A stretch of DNA of 64,000 nucleotides from Enoplolaimus lenunculus (Eukaryota; Nematoda; Enoplea; Enoplida; Thoracostomopsidae), in contig JASANG010001053.1 in assembly GCA_030248215.1 (NCBI GenBank), positions 1 to 64,000 of the forward strand, in the 5' to 3' direction. The position numbers and the translations under genes are program-made. This document shows, in pieces, positions 1 to 11,516 of the stretch. The stretch's first letter is position 1. Each line of letters starts with the position of its first letter. Below the pieces are notes generated by a model. That model was not told the origin of the DNA. It did no database searches and saw nothing but the letters and a program-made list of their open reading frames with translations.

Positions 1-1600
1 ACTTTTTGGGTACGATCTTTTTTCTACAAGAGCCTAATAGTAAAAGTTGTGTTTTTCTTGTCTTCAATCGGCTACCAGAGGCCATTTGTACCATTCAAAT
101 ATTTGAAAAACGATACTAATTTCTTCCCAATTGGTAACAAAAACACTTGTATCATCAGAAAACTTCGTTATTCTTGTATTTTGACCATACAACGGTACCC
201 CCGTAAGCATTTTAGTTGTCCTCACAAAATGTGCTACAACCTCTGATGTCAAAACATATAACAATGGAGAAAGTGGGCACCCTTGTCTTAACCCTCTCTG
301 CGTATAGAAGGTTTCCGATAGGTGACCATTTACTAATATGACCGATCTTGTGTATTTTCTTTTATATATACGTTTAACCAAATTAATGAATCTCGGACCA
401 AAATTCATTTTCATCAGCGTTTTAACAATAAAATTCCATTCTACCATGTCAAAGGCGGCCTCATGGTCAACTGATAGAATCATAGCGCCAGCCTCAAATT
501 CATTTGCATAGTCTATAACCGACCTGACATGATTTAAACTATCTTGAATTACGACCTCGAACAGAACTTGATTGATCAGAGTGAACAAGGATTTGCATTA
601 CAGACTCCATTCGCTTAGACAGTATTTTTGCAAATATTTTATAGTCTACATTAAGAAGAGTAATAGGGCGCCAATTTTCCCTTAGGTTTCTATCACCAGA
701 TCCCTTATACAACAAAGTGATTGCGCCATCGTATGAAGATAAATTCATTACGTTATAGATCATATAAGAATTATAAAGCGTACATAATAGAGGCGAAAGC
801 ATTTCAATAAAACACCAATACAATTCAATTGGCAACCCATCCAAGCCAGGAGTTTTCTTCCCTTGGAAAGAGCGAATGGCATTTTTAACTTCTTCACATG
901 TGATATCAGTTTCCAACAAACTCTTTTGATTCTCTAATAGTTTAGGAAAAAACGGCTGATCTAAAAACATTTCTAGCATTTCATACTTTATTTCTTCAGA
1001 CCTAAAGAGTGTAGCATACTGACTTCGAATTTCTGTAATTATATGCTTAGTTTCATTCAAAATTTCACCAGTTTTTGCTTTTATAGAAAATATATAACGC
1101 TGGTCTCAATTTTTCCGTTGCAAAGACTTGGCAGTTGATAGAGACATTTTGTCATCCACAAAGTCACTGTAATAAGTACTATGCTTACAAGAAGCAATAT
1201 ACACACTATTTATAATTTCTGACTCTGATTTTAATCTTTTCAAATAAGTTTTAAAGAAGGCTTCATTTGGGTATCGACAGACAAGATCAAACGCGTTGCG
1301 AATTCTTAGTTCATAATCTCTCCGTGCGAAATTGCGCTCTTTCGCTTTACATTTTCCAAGCTTTTGAAAAAAGGATTTCAAATCTGATTTAAAAATATCC
1401 CACCGCTCCTGAATAACACTAGTTGAAATTTGCAGACGATTTATAGTGTTTACAACGTAATCTAACGCATTTTCGTCTGTTAGCAACAGAGCATTTAACT
1501 TATAGTAACCCGGTCCACGGTCGAGGGAACTGATTTTTATTTTAACTCTAAAAAGTCTATGATCACGCTTAGGGTACGCTTCTAAGAATGTGAGATGTCG
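1..1600 (-). mobile_element. L1/Tx1-type LINE remnant (endonuclease tail plus reverse transcriptase)
   Basis: The minus strand encodes a non-LTR retrotransposon reverse transcriptase in pieces. About 1590-1490 reads as the end of an APE-type endonuclease (DHRLF followed by RGPGYYKLN). 1486-1106 is the linker region. 1060-539 holds RT blocks with KTPGLDGLPIELY and NWRPITLLNVDYKI. 588-64 holds LSVDHEAAFDMVEW, RGLRQGCPLSPLLYV and the catalytic box FSDD. The order and wording fit the L1/Tx1 group of LINEs. The frame changes between the last two blocks near 540-590, so this copy is not functional as it stands. The catalytic box reads FSDD where FADD or YADD is usual. The 3' end lies beyond the window start; the 5' part of the endonuclease is absent or too diverged to see. 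Confidence 0.85.
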
Positions 1601-2380
1601 AGCAAAAACACAACGCGCACTTTTGAGATACTATACAAGACTGAAATAGTTACACACCCTTGTCTAAGTAACAGTGACCATTCAATCTTGATGCAGCTAT
1701 GCATACGAAAGCCTTGAATTCGCACTGGAGCATCGAATACTTCTCGTTTTGGTTAGACGTCTATAATTCAGTCCGTTTTGTAAAAGTGCAAAAAGCAGCA
1801 TTTTGCCCGACTCCGTTTGGCTGATATGCAAGTAATCACTACACAGTTTTATTAGGATGAAAACGGAAACCAATTTTATATTAATTGACTCGGTTTCAGG
1901 TTTTACGATATAGGATGATGAAAACGCGGACTATAGTTTTATTGAATATAACTGTCCCTACAAAGATTATAAAATAAAATCACTGCACATAATGTGAGCT
2001 ACATTGCCTGAGTGCAACCATGACCCCAGGGATAACTTATTCATGTATAACAATTAGCAATAGGTTTTGTTATTTAAGTATACATACGCCGGCTTTCAGG
2101 CAAAAGGAAGGTCGCAATCTCTTGGACAAGAGTATGAAACTGGTAGCGGTCTGCATATAAAGTAATACGTAGCTAGCACATGTTGCGCTTTGCAGTTATC
2201 CTACTTTATCACCCCATTTCTGACACTCAAATACTGACCTCTCCATCTTCCCATTTTTTGTGAAAATGTTGAGGCAATTGAAGAGTGGGGGATTCCCTAA
2301 GGTTCAACATGGTGGCATTTTTGGTCGTCATACGCTTGTACTAACTTTCTCTATATATAGAATATTCACATCTACAACTA

Positions 2381-2567
2381 CACTACAAAGAATGTTGAGT
2401 CAAATTGACTCTCTCCGAAACAGGCTATACGAATTACACAAGCTGAGTCAAATTCGACTCACTGAATCGCACTTTTGATTCTGGCGGAGTCGAACTTAAT
2501 TCCGTTTGTATAGTCTCGTAGAGCCTATTTTGGAGACAGTCAATTTGACTAACCATTTTTTGCAGTG
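2381..2567. mobile_element. Palindromic Tc1/mariner-like MITE, copy 1
   Basis: A 187-bp sequence whose two halves are near reverse complements. It begins CACTACAAAGAATG and ends CATTTTTTGCAGTG, and each end is bordered by TA, as expected of a Tc1/mariner-type target duplication. Inside, GAGTCAAATTGACTCTC and its complement recur. A longer sister copy lies at 36857-37065. No coding capacity. Confidence 0.75.
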
Positions 2568-3633
2568 TAGTATCACTTAGCCACATTGTAGCTAAAGAAT
2601 GCTCCCAGATTTGATATTAGCGCGTTATACATATTCTAAAGTTTCAACCGTTGTAAACATTAATATTTGCGCATATATATTTTCTGTGTTTAAACAAGTT
2701 GCGTACTCTTGTCAAGAGTTATCTGCAAATCATGTATTAAGGCTACTGAATTTAGAGTTTCCACTGATGGCGAGCGCATAATTTTTCTTCTCAAAACCTA
2801 TCACTGACTGGTAACATACGATACACGCAACTATGAACATTTTCACATAATTTACTATACAAATGCAACGAAATAGGCTGTCTTGAGATTCAGGTGTTCA
2901 CGATTAGCAAATATAGATCTTCCAAAACACTGTTCATTTTGTATCAGAAATTATGGTTTGGTTATAAAAAGTTACACAACAATTTTACACCAATCAAAAT
3001 TAGCACTGAAAGGTGTTACTGACGTACTACCAAAACTTCATATTTTGAATCTGAAAAGTTGTTGCTTCGACAAGCAATTCAAACCAAAATAAAGTATAGT
3101 AAAGAAATTACGATGAAAACACAATAAAACCAATAGAAAGCCGAGTGAATCGCCGGCGAACAAGGCACACGTAACAGAGAGACTATCATTCCACATCAGT
3201 AAACAAAATATGAACTCCGTCGTTTGTTTCTGATCAACACTACCTTCGAGTGACCAAAATCTGTCGACACCAAAACTAAGGATGGCATATACTTTTTAAA
3301 ATTTTAATGTCATAAGCGCAATCCGTCACCGTGCGGTATCGTGTGCGAGTAATCAGCATACGATACCGCGCGACAACTGACGCCGCCGTACGACAAGTAT
3401 AACACCACCCTTAAAATAACCAAAACATTACCCATCAATTGACACAACGCTTCTTCTGACTTCAATTTCTGTCAACGCCGAAGTGTTTGATGTCCAATTT
3501 TCACACGTTTAAAATTTTATCACAATATTAATGGAAATGATCACGAAGTTAAGGCATTCAATTTTGAATTATAAACCATGAGTTCCGCAGACAAAGCTCA
3601 GCAGGAATTACAGCACTACGCTTGAAAACACGG
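2568..3633. other. Noncoding stretch downstream of the TGOLN2-like gene
   Basis: No convincing exon, RNA gene or repeat boundary was found here. It probably holds the 3' untranslated part of the minus-strand TGOLN2-like gene. Short open frames at 2599-2781 and 2883-3092 have no splice or family support. Confidence 0.4.
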
Positions 3634-5634
3634 TCAGTAAATTGGATTTTCTGACTCTGTCAGCGGAAGCGTATCTTCAGCAGTTGCTCCTGTGCTGTGC
3701 TGACGAGATTTACGCAATTGAGAATTTGGACGTCGTCGCCTGCTGCTAGACTGTGCTGGCATGCGGCCTTCGATGAGCAGGGCCAGAATCTGAAAGAATT
3801 TAAAGCAATATAATTTCATTGCTATAGCTGCTTAGACAACGAAGCGCATTGTTCAAACAATGAAGCGCATTGTTCACAAAATTCAAGAGGCCCACACAAA
3901 CTAAAATGCAAAAAAAGTTTTGGATACGAACCTTTACTTAATTGAATTCAAAAGACGGAGATGTTTAAAGGAGGATTTCACCCAGGGCCAGGAATATTTG
4001 TCAGTTAAAATTTTTTATATATAGCGCGGAATTATTTTACACAAACGTTGGAAACGACATCAGGTCGTAGCACAATTTTGTTTGTTTCAGTGATATTTCA
4101 GCAAATTATTAGTACGTATTAAGCCACAGTACGCTTTCCGAATAATCACCTTTAGTACGTACGTATGTTAATCCATTTCATTCCGACTCTGTTCACTAAC
4201 CGTTCGCAGAACAATTTGCATGCACATTCTTATTTTTCTCGTTAGCACTAGTGTGAACTTTCAGGTCAGTTCGTTCGTCCGGGGACTCAAATTTTCCGTT
4301 TTTCGTTCAACGATAAACCACATTCAGTATATCATATTTCAAAATGAACAACTTACTTTTTGTTTGTTATGATACATCACGTAGAAAAATCCAACAATTA
4401 CAACAACAGAAATCATGTAGACCAAAAAGTGAGAATTAGTAGATTCGTTTGTTGACACAAGAACAGGCGGGTTATCGTCTATATCTACAATATACATATA
4501 GCTGTCAGTGCGGTCTTAAATATTAATCCAAGACACTACTTGGTATATTATGAGAATCGAGGCTACGCAGCCTTTTCCACTTTTACACAACACTAACGTC
4601 AGCGTGGGAAATGACTAAAGAACAACGTATTTGCCACATTATATGTAAAAACAAATTCTACTGAAGACAAAACATAGGCAAACAACATTGCACTTAACGG
4701 CATGTTTGTAGGGAATTTACGATAGTTCGGTTCCCGATAATCTGTCGCGCTGCAGTATCTTAAATCTTAGCATAATCCTAATCCCAAGCCTAAACATAAT
4801 GATGGGCGACAAATTGTCGATTGGATGAGATTTTAGCTTACATGTTGCCGGTCGATGAGTTGTAGGGCAACCAATTACCGTCATACCAATCAAAAAAGCT
4901 CCCAAAATACTCACCACTCGCGTATCTTCCGTTGCTTTCTTCAATATTCTGTCCGTCGCCATCGTTCCTCGCATTTTGACTGTCATTAATTCTAGACGTC
5001 TCCATATCCTCCTGCTTTGGCTCAATACCCAGCTTATTTTTGTCCGGTTCATGTTGTTTTTCATTTGGTGGAGCTTTTTGTCCTGAATCCGTTGCTTTCG
5101 AGCCAACCTGACTCTCCTCTTTTGTTTTTGTCATAACAGGCGACGGAGTTTCCGTTACTTTTGAGCTGTTTTCGGTTACTTTTACCACAACCTTTGCCGA
5201 ATCTTCCACTCTTTTGAAATCGTTGACGGTTTCTTCCGTATCGCTTTTATTAACTCTATTTTGGCCTTGATCTATCTGTGAGCGAACCGAATCTGTTTCT
5301 TGATTTTGATCGTTGGTTTTTGACGTTTGTTTTCTTTCCGCACTTTGGCCGCCATTATCACCAACAAATTTATTGCTAGACGCGTAAACACCTGTTTTGT
5401 GCTGCGCAGCCGTAGTATCTTGGTCGCCAGTGGCATTAGTCCCATCGGTAATATCATCATCATCATCATCTTTCCGAGTAACTCTGTGATGCATAACCCT
5501 ATCGCCGTAAGACTCGTGCTTCCTCTGTGATTGACGACCCGTTTTACGACTAGAATCATGCTTAACCTGGCTATGATGGTGAACGCCGTCATTACCACTA
5601 CTTTTCAACGCAAATTTATGCTGATGAGATAGCT
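3634..5634 (-). CDS. TGOLN2: TGOLN2/TGN38-like trans-Golgi network integral membrane protein (C-terminal exons)
   Basis: Three minus-strand exons keep phase: 5634-4879, 4484-4357 and 3789-3634, giving 345 residues to the stop. The first encodes a polar, repeat-poor lumenal stalk rich in Lys, Asp, Ser and Thr, including a run of six Asp near 5460. The second encodes a short acidic stretch and a single membrane segment (HFLVYMISVVVIVGFFYVMY). The third encodes a basic cytosolic tail starting KILALLIEGR, matching the position and style of the TGN38 tail (KIIAFVLEG). Such proteins cycle between the trans-Golgi network and plasma membrane. The tail ends in ENPIY, an NPxY-type sorting motif, instead of the YQRL of mammalian TGN38. 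The exon with the signal peptide and start was not found. The last lumenal donor is read at 4879/4878 (GACG|GTAATT), because the later GTAAGC site breaks phase. Confidence 0.75.
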
Positions 5635-5719
5635 CTAAAATAAGCATAATAATTTTTCTTTCGTCATATTTCAATATCAAGTTTGTTTTAAATTTTAAAG
5701 TTATACTATTCAGGCTCAT

Positions 5720-7848
5720 AAATTTACACTATTTTCAATCAAATAATCTCAGCTGCATTTTGACTTGGTACCTATTCGAAGGCGACTGAGCAATTTATTA
5801 ATTTCTACACAAACTTCTGGTATAATGACATTAATAGTCGCACGTAAGTTATGGTTGAGTCTAGGATTTTAATATGAAGATTCAAATTATTTTTAATAAT
5901 TCATGAGTGTTATATTGATTAACCAGTTGAATGCCGAAATGCCTATGCTAACCTATGAAGGTAAGCACACGCGAAACTTCAGCCTTGTTTAGTTCCACTC
6001 GTGCAAGCATACACATGTACAGAATATTCCTATTTGCTAGCTAAATCTTACTTGATCTTTCTTCAACTGCATTACATCTTGAAATTATAATGCAATATAC
6101 TAAACATGTACATATACTTGATATCTGCGCTACGGATACTATTTTCATCTTTGAGCCGCAAATGTTTGTGGTGACACGAATTAGAACATTATGAAAATTG
6201 TGATAAGTAATTATTTATCTAAAAAAATTAAACTATTTTCCATATTGTGTTAAAGCAGGGCAGTTCAATAAAAAAAGTTTTCTTCAAAACACTACTTATT
6301 CTATATCCTTCTCCGCCCAACGAAGGAATAATATAGTAACAGCATTTGCTAAATATTTAGAATATAAACGATAGTTCCAAAAAGTTTTGAAATTGTTCAT
6401 AAAACAATAATATATGCTTGCCGTTGCATACTGAAGTAGTGAACCGAATAAGAGGAGAGGTAATATCAGTCCGGGGTCTATATTTTGGGCTGAATCAATA
6501 GGAGACTATTTTTCTCATTAGAGTCGGTAAATGGATATAGTCCAATATTACTAACTCCATCAACGTCAATTACCCTAATTAGATCACTTAAATGCTCCAT
6601 TGACCAAATTCAGTTCAGTATAGATATAGAATTTTATTCGTTACTCAAAGTATAATGTTACCAGTGTGCAAAGCGGAACTGGATTATACCCGAATCGGAA
6701 TCGCAACTAAAAACTTTGTCTGTAAGGATAACTTGTATCGACAAATATAACATGGATTTAGGGTGTCTGTTAGCTGGCAACAATTTTAAAAAACGTCACA
6801 TGAACAAGTCGGCGATGATTTTTGGTTCTGTAAAAGCTGATCTACAATCAATTATTGATGTTAACTCATCCAAATCAACTTAGCAAACGTATCACAACAA
6901 GTAGGATTAAAATTAAAATTTCAAAATTTCGATTCTGATTGATTGTGCAGTCAGAATCGGAATCAGAACTCGTATTGAATCGGAATTTTAAACGGAATCG
7001 AAATTCCGGTTGCACCTTGAATGCTACTTATATTCATAGCAGCATACTCAAGTCTTAAAAGTATATCGTAGAGTAATGAACTTAATCTGTAGAAAATCTC
7101 TGGCATCATAAAAGCTAAATATGTGCGGTATAAATAACAGGAGCTGGACAGCAAAATAAATAACAGTCGGGATCCGATTAACGAGGTAAAGAACCTCTGG
7201 AGGAGAAATAAACGTCGGTGTCCTTTTAATATTCAGGTCACTACCGTACGTGCATTCGCTTCGCATTCCACTGAATATTCATGATTAAGCAAAAATTTTA
7301 AACTACAGCTTCACTGAAACGTTGGATTAGCATTTCGCTATTTCCCAGAATTGTATATAATGTGAACATAAAAATTTCGCACAGACTTTTAGCTTTGTTT
7401 TATTTTATTTAACATTGAAGATAAAGCGTATATAGAAATCGTCATTCTTAACTTTAATTAGTAACTGTCTGTAAAAACTATACAACGAGCTGGAAACTTT
7501 ATCTCCATAGCTCTTATAGTCAAAACGAGGTTTAAACGTTCGATTCCAGAGTTAAACCTCTAGCTTGAAATCGAAAATAAAGCCTAAAGAGGTACATCTG
7601 AGTGGTAATACTTTTAACAGAAGTCTAAGGGTACGAAGAAGTATAAGCTTATACGTGAGCCTAAGTAAAAAATTCGCCTAAACCTTCAGCTTACTCTATC
7701 GCTGTCCCACAAAAACGTTCCGCCCCTATTTTTACACGGGTTCGGTGCCTCAAAATAGCAAAGACGCTAAATCTGGTGTCAAAATGATACCAAAAGAATC
7801 ACACGACTATTTTACTAAGCGTAGATCAAGATTTACAACACATGACAA
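5720..7848. other. Noncoding stretch with degenerate hAT-like repeat
   Basis: No gene is visible. About 6680-7018 resembles a worn member of the hAT-like MITE families seen elsewhere: many ATCGGAATC/GGAATCGAAATT words, ending in CCGGTTGCACCTTGA. About 7590-7760 contains a TAAGCTTA/GCCTAAG tract ending CGTTCCGCCCCT, related to the repeats at 14483-14665 and 26436-26552. Confidence 0.4.
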
Positions 7849-8265
7849 CAGGGTGTAACCGGATATGTGTCCGTTTCCGTTATAGAAAACTTCTGTAAAA
7901 ATTTAATTCCTGTTCCTGTTCCTGCATTCAAAAATGCACAAACCGGAATTTTTACGGTTTTGCGGCAAATTATTCATGATCATTCATTAAATATTGGAAA
8001 GTTTATTTTCAAAAAAATTTTATGTCGAAATTAATGTTTTTGCAATAAATTCAATTTTGTTACAAAATTGTTAAAGATGTTTTCGAAAAACTTGACGATG
8101 AAATAGCAGGAAAATTCGAAAATTCTTTTAAGCCATTTTTTTGGCAAGTTTTCTAAAAAGTGTAACAGTAATTCGGCGATGAAAATTATTTCAAATTCCG
8201 GTTCCTGCAAAGAAACTCAATTCCAGTTCTTGTTCTGGCAAGATTTAGTTCGTGTTGGAACCATG
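7849..8265. mobile_element. hAT-like MITE, CAGGGTGTAACCGG family (worn copy)
   Basis: Starts CAGGGTGTAACCGGATATG and ends near GTTGGAACCATG. Repeated words such as CCTGTTCCTG and CCGGAATTTTTACGG are typical of this set. The interior (ACGGTTTTGCGGCAAATTATTCATGATCATT) closely resembles 57470-57500, so this copy and 56874-57786 are the same family. No target duplication can be recognised. Confidence 0.55.
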
Positions 8266-9313
8266 AGGTACACATCACAAAAATGTCAAATGTCTACAAA
8301 TATCAACTGCCAGTTCGCTGGCTACAAACTTGTTGGTTTGAGTTCCGCAAAAAGCCTGCTAACCAACTTTATACACAGCTAAAATTGTTTGATCAAGCAA
8401 AAACAGCAAAACTAAAATGTGCAATCGGAGGTTAAATACACGGGAGAAGGGGTCAACAAAATTACCCGGAGCCGGAGGTAAGGCGAAATTTAGGTAGTGT
8501 AAATAATGCTTAATTTGCTAATTTTAGCAACTATCTGTAAGATGTTTAATCTTTTGGTTTTTACATTGATACCGGGTATTTGGACATGTAAAATACCCGG
8601 ATATGTATCCGAAAAGAAATATGTATGCGGATATCCGAAATGCTATTGTGTAAAAAATTTTTTGGAATAATTTGAATTGTTTCACCACTAAATCTTAATA
8701 GTCTTAGTTTTTGTTTTAATCAAAAGTAATTCAAAATTTGATAGCAGTAGGTGCGCTAAACCAATCAATCATCCAATGCAAAAACTGACGCAATTCATTT
8801 CAGCTCTTCGCTTATACACAGTAATAAATACTAACACATGAAAAAATTAGATATCTAAATTGTGGAACATACATTTTAGTAGTTCATATAAGATCCCAAA
8901 AACTGAAAGTATATATTCTAGTGTTAAAAAAGTTAAAATTTAATTGAAATAAACAGGGGAGGTTTTATGAGGAACCAAATCAGCATTATGTTCCGATATA
9001 TTAAGACTAGAGCGGGTCCTGAAGATTTGAACCAATGGGGACGTACGCCCTCCGTCAGAAATTTATTTGTGATAAAATGATAAGGTCTCTGTACCCTACA
9101 ATTTCTCCCCTCAAATAATTTGTTGTTACAAATGATAAGGTCCTTAATATCTTTCAATTTTTCCTCTCAGAAAATTTTTCGGTGAAAAACTGCATTGTAC
9201 GATAAAGCGTAAGTATATTTCAATGTGGTTTTTTGTTCTTGGAACGTAAAACGACTCATGTATGTATAGAACAAGGGAAGGATGACATTCGATAGAATCT
9301 GTGTTGCCGTGGT
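8266..9313. other. Noncoding, repeat-derived stretch left of piggyBac
   Basis: No exon is seen. 8950-9190 contains GATAAGGTC/GGACGTACGCCCTCC words shared with the GGCGGATCC hAT-like family (14356-14707; 40640-40830). About 9200-9300 (AACGTAAAACGACTCATGT) is repeated at 11610-11660, so the piggyBac element lies between two copies of an older repeat. Confidence 0.4.
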
Positions 9314-9317
9314 TTAA
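9314..9317. repeat. TTAA target duplication, left
   Basis: TTAA directly before the terminal CCCTCAATGGCCCG of the piggyBac element, matched by TTAA at 11513-11516. TTAA is the fixed target of piggyBac-type elements. Confidence 0.95.
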
Positions 9318-9334
9318 CCCTCAATGGCCCGACA

Positions 9335-9350
9335 GTCTACATATGTAGAC
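9335..9350. repeat. piggyBac subterminal palindrome, left outer
   Basis: GTCTACATATGTAGAC, a perfect 16-bp palindrome 17 bp inside the left end. Copies lie at 9510-9525, after a second CCCGACCG word, and at 11454-11469 near the right end. Confidence 0.85.
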
Positions 9351-9617
9351 ATAACCAGTTCGACAATTGATTGTTCGGCAGGTGCTATAGTTAAGAATCT
9401 ATTGTTTAATTTCCATCGATAATTATTCTGTTATAGTAGTATAAAACTTATAGCATTGTGGGAACAAAAGTTTGCTGTACAGTGAGTCATATACCTATAT
9501 AACCCGACCGTCTACATATGTAGACAGATGTTGATTTGATCATAGTTTGAGTTTTGACAAGAATTGGAACGTTTTGTTCTTACACACGGTTTTGTATGGT
9601 GAGGTAAAGTCAGGGAA

Positions 9618-11318
9618 ATGTCAGGTTTGCATAAATTATCTTTGACTGAGGTCGTACGACGTGTATTAGAACCAAGTGATTCAGAGACAGAAGATGACAA
9701 ACCGGACAATAGTACAAATGACGACTCAGAATCAGTTGAGTTAGGTCAATGCAGTAGTGAAGAGACTGCTATTTATGAGCAAGATAGTGATGGTGAATTA
9801 CAAAAACAATCGGACGCATCTAGTAGTGAGTTGAGCGATATGGACGAGACTTCTAGTGGAAGTAATGTGTTTTTGTCAGCGACGGGTGTTGAGTGGCATT
9901 CTACAACACCGCCTGTCCGTGTGTTAGCTAGAAATATAATTCGGTTTCGCGAAGGCACTGCAGTAAACCCTACAACAGAGTCACAAGCATTTTATCACTA
10001 TATAAACGAGCCCATTTTACATACAATTCAGCGACTCACTAGTAGGCGACTGCGGGCGCGCAATTTTTCGACGCTACCAATGTGCGAGCTGAAAGCTTGG
10101 CTTGGGGTGGTAATCAGAGTTGGTGCAGATCGCGATAACATGTCTCCAGTGGCTTCACTATTCACCAAAAACGACAGCAGGCCCTTTTACCGCTGCGCGC
10201 TGTCAAAAAACAGAATGAAACAGTTGCTGGAAAATGTATTTGACAACAAACTGACTCGCCGGGAGCGTCAAAAAAGTGACAAAATGGCTGCTATACGAGA
10301 TGTTTGGGACCTATTTCAGTCCAACTTACGTCTTCATTATATACCGTCCGAATCACTTACAGTAGATGAACAGCGCTACGGGTATAGAGGATATGCACCG
10401 GGGCGAGCGTACATGCCGGCGAAACCTGCTAAGTACGGCGTAAAAATATTCTGGCTTTGCGATGCTCGGAATGGATATGCCCTAAAAGGAAATATTTATA
10501 CAGGGCGTGAAGGCGAACGGGCCGTAGGGCTTGCTAAACGCATCGTAATGGATCTTATTCAACCATACTGTAACACTCAGCGAAACATTTTCATGGACCG
10601 CTATTTCACATCCCATGAATTGGCTGTGGACCTATTACAAAGTGGGCTAACGTGCACAGGCACAATAATGGCAAATCGCCGCAGCGTACCTCCGGTGCTA
10701 AAGACAACAAAAGAACAAGAGGTCTATAGCACCCGATTTTTATGGGACCACAATAACCGCATAATGTTGGCGTCTTATTGTTCAAAGAAAAATAAAAATG
10801 TGCTATTACTAAGTTCAGTTCATGTGAAAAACGAAGTTTGCACCAGCAGAGAGGACAAAAAACCAGCAGTTATCTTGGATTATAATTTGGGAAAAGGCGG
10901 GGTTGATGTAATGGACTCTTGCATTGATGATTTTACCTGCAAACGCAAAACGAATCGTTATCCTCTAGTCTGCGTTTTCAATATGATTGATATTGCGTTG
11001 CATAACGCATTCATTGTCATGAAACTGAACGGATATCAAAAGTCACGCAATGTTTTCATGAAAAAAGTAGCCGAACAACTAGCGCAAGACAATATGCCCA
11101 AACGTTACAGTAGTGAAAAAATTTACGCAAAATCAAAGGATTCATTTATGGCTTACGGGCTGCCTCAAAAGCGAAACGAACCTTCTACATCTGGTAAACC
11201 GACCAAATGTCAGGTCACAAGTTGTCGCAAATCTACGAGATTGAGCTGTTCGTCACGTGGAAAACGAGTGTGCACGGACCACATGAATCGCACCATAACG
11301 TGCAACGACTGTGCTTAA
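9618..11318 (+). CDS. piggyBac transposase
   Basis: An uninterrupted 566-residue frame starting at ATG 9618. The N-terminal ~90 residues are acidic and low complexity. The DDE_Tnp_1_7 catalytic core follows, with three aspartates in the expected contexts and spacing: D250 (LTVDEQRYGYRGYAP), D327 (NIFMDRYFTSHELA) and D430 (GKGGVDVMDSC, with D433 nearby). The C-terminus (about residues 530-566) is a Cys/His-rich domain (CQVTSC...CSSRGKRVC..H....CNDC), matching the zinc-binding end that contacts terminal DNA in this family. The enzyme excises and inserts the element at TTAA without leaving a footprint. Length and motif order are normal for the family, with no stop or frame break. Confidence 0.95.
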   Translation: MSGLHKLSLTEVVRRVLEPSDSETEDDKPDNSTNDDSESVELGQCSSEETAIYEQDSDGELQKQSDASSSELSDMDETSSGSNVFLSATGVEWHSTTPPVRVLARNIIRFREGTAVNPTTESQAFYHYINEPILHTIQRLTSRRLRARNFSTLPMCELKAWLGVVIRVGADRDNMSPVASLFTKNDSRPFYRCALSKNRMKQLLENVFDNKLTRRERQKSDKMAAIRDVWDLFQSNLRLHYIPSESLTVDEQRYGYRGYAPGRAYMPAKPAKYGVKIFWLCDARNGYALKGNIYTGREGERAVGLAKRIVMDLIQPYCNTQRNIFMDRYFTSHELAVDLLQSGLTCTGTIMANRRSVPPVLKTTKEQEVYSTRFLWDHNNRIMLASYCSKKNKNVLLLSSVHVKNEVCTSREDKKPAVILDYNLGKGGVDVMDSCIDDFTCKRKTNRYPLVCVFNMIDIALHNAFIVMKLNGYQKSRNVFMKKVAEQLAQDNMPKRYSSEKIYAKSKDSFMAYGLPQKRNEPSTSGKPTKCQVTSCRKSTRLSCSSRGKRVCTDHMNRTITCNDCA

Positions 11319-11453
11319 CTGGACAACGCGCCCGCAGTGGGAGGCTGGACGGGGAGCGGGTGGAACTCCGCCAGAACACTAGTTCTGACTGTCTCAAGCC
11401 AGTTAAAGGAGGAGAGCACCCTGAGATAAGCCAAAACTAACGCTAGTTGTGTT

Positions 11454-11469
11454 GTCTACATATGTAGAC
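11454..11469. repeat. piggyBac subterminal palindrome, right
   Basis: GTCTACATATGTAGAC, identical to the two left-end copies, 43 bp inside the right end of the element. Confidence 0.85.
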
Positions 11470-11516
11470 CGTTGGGCTGATTAAGGTGAAAATTTTGCCG
11501 GGCCGTTGAGGGTTAA

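Larger units (their letters stand above)
9318..11512 (+). mobile_element. piggyBac DNA transposon, apparently complete
   Basis: A 2195-bp element bounded by TTAA on both sides. Its terminal inverted repeats read CCCTCAATGGCCCG at the left and, reversed, CCCTCAACGGCCCG at the right. The 16-bp palindrome GTCTACATATGTAGAC occurs at 9335-9350 and 9510-9525 near the left end and at 11454-11469 near the right end; these are probable transposase-binding subterminal repeats. It holds one intronless open frame (9618-11318). Intact ends, intact target duplication and an open transposase frame suggest a recent insertion that could be autonomous. Confidence 0.95.

Noticed and set aside
4717-4878. Extension of the TGOLN2-like lumenal exon past GACG|GTAATT to the later GTAAGC
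   Set aside because: The later donor puts the membrane exon out of frame and gives an early stop; the earlier donor keeps phase.
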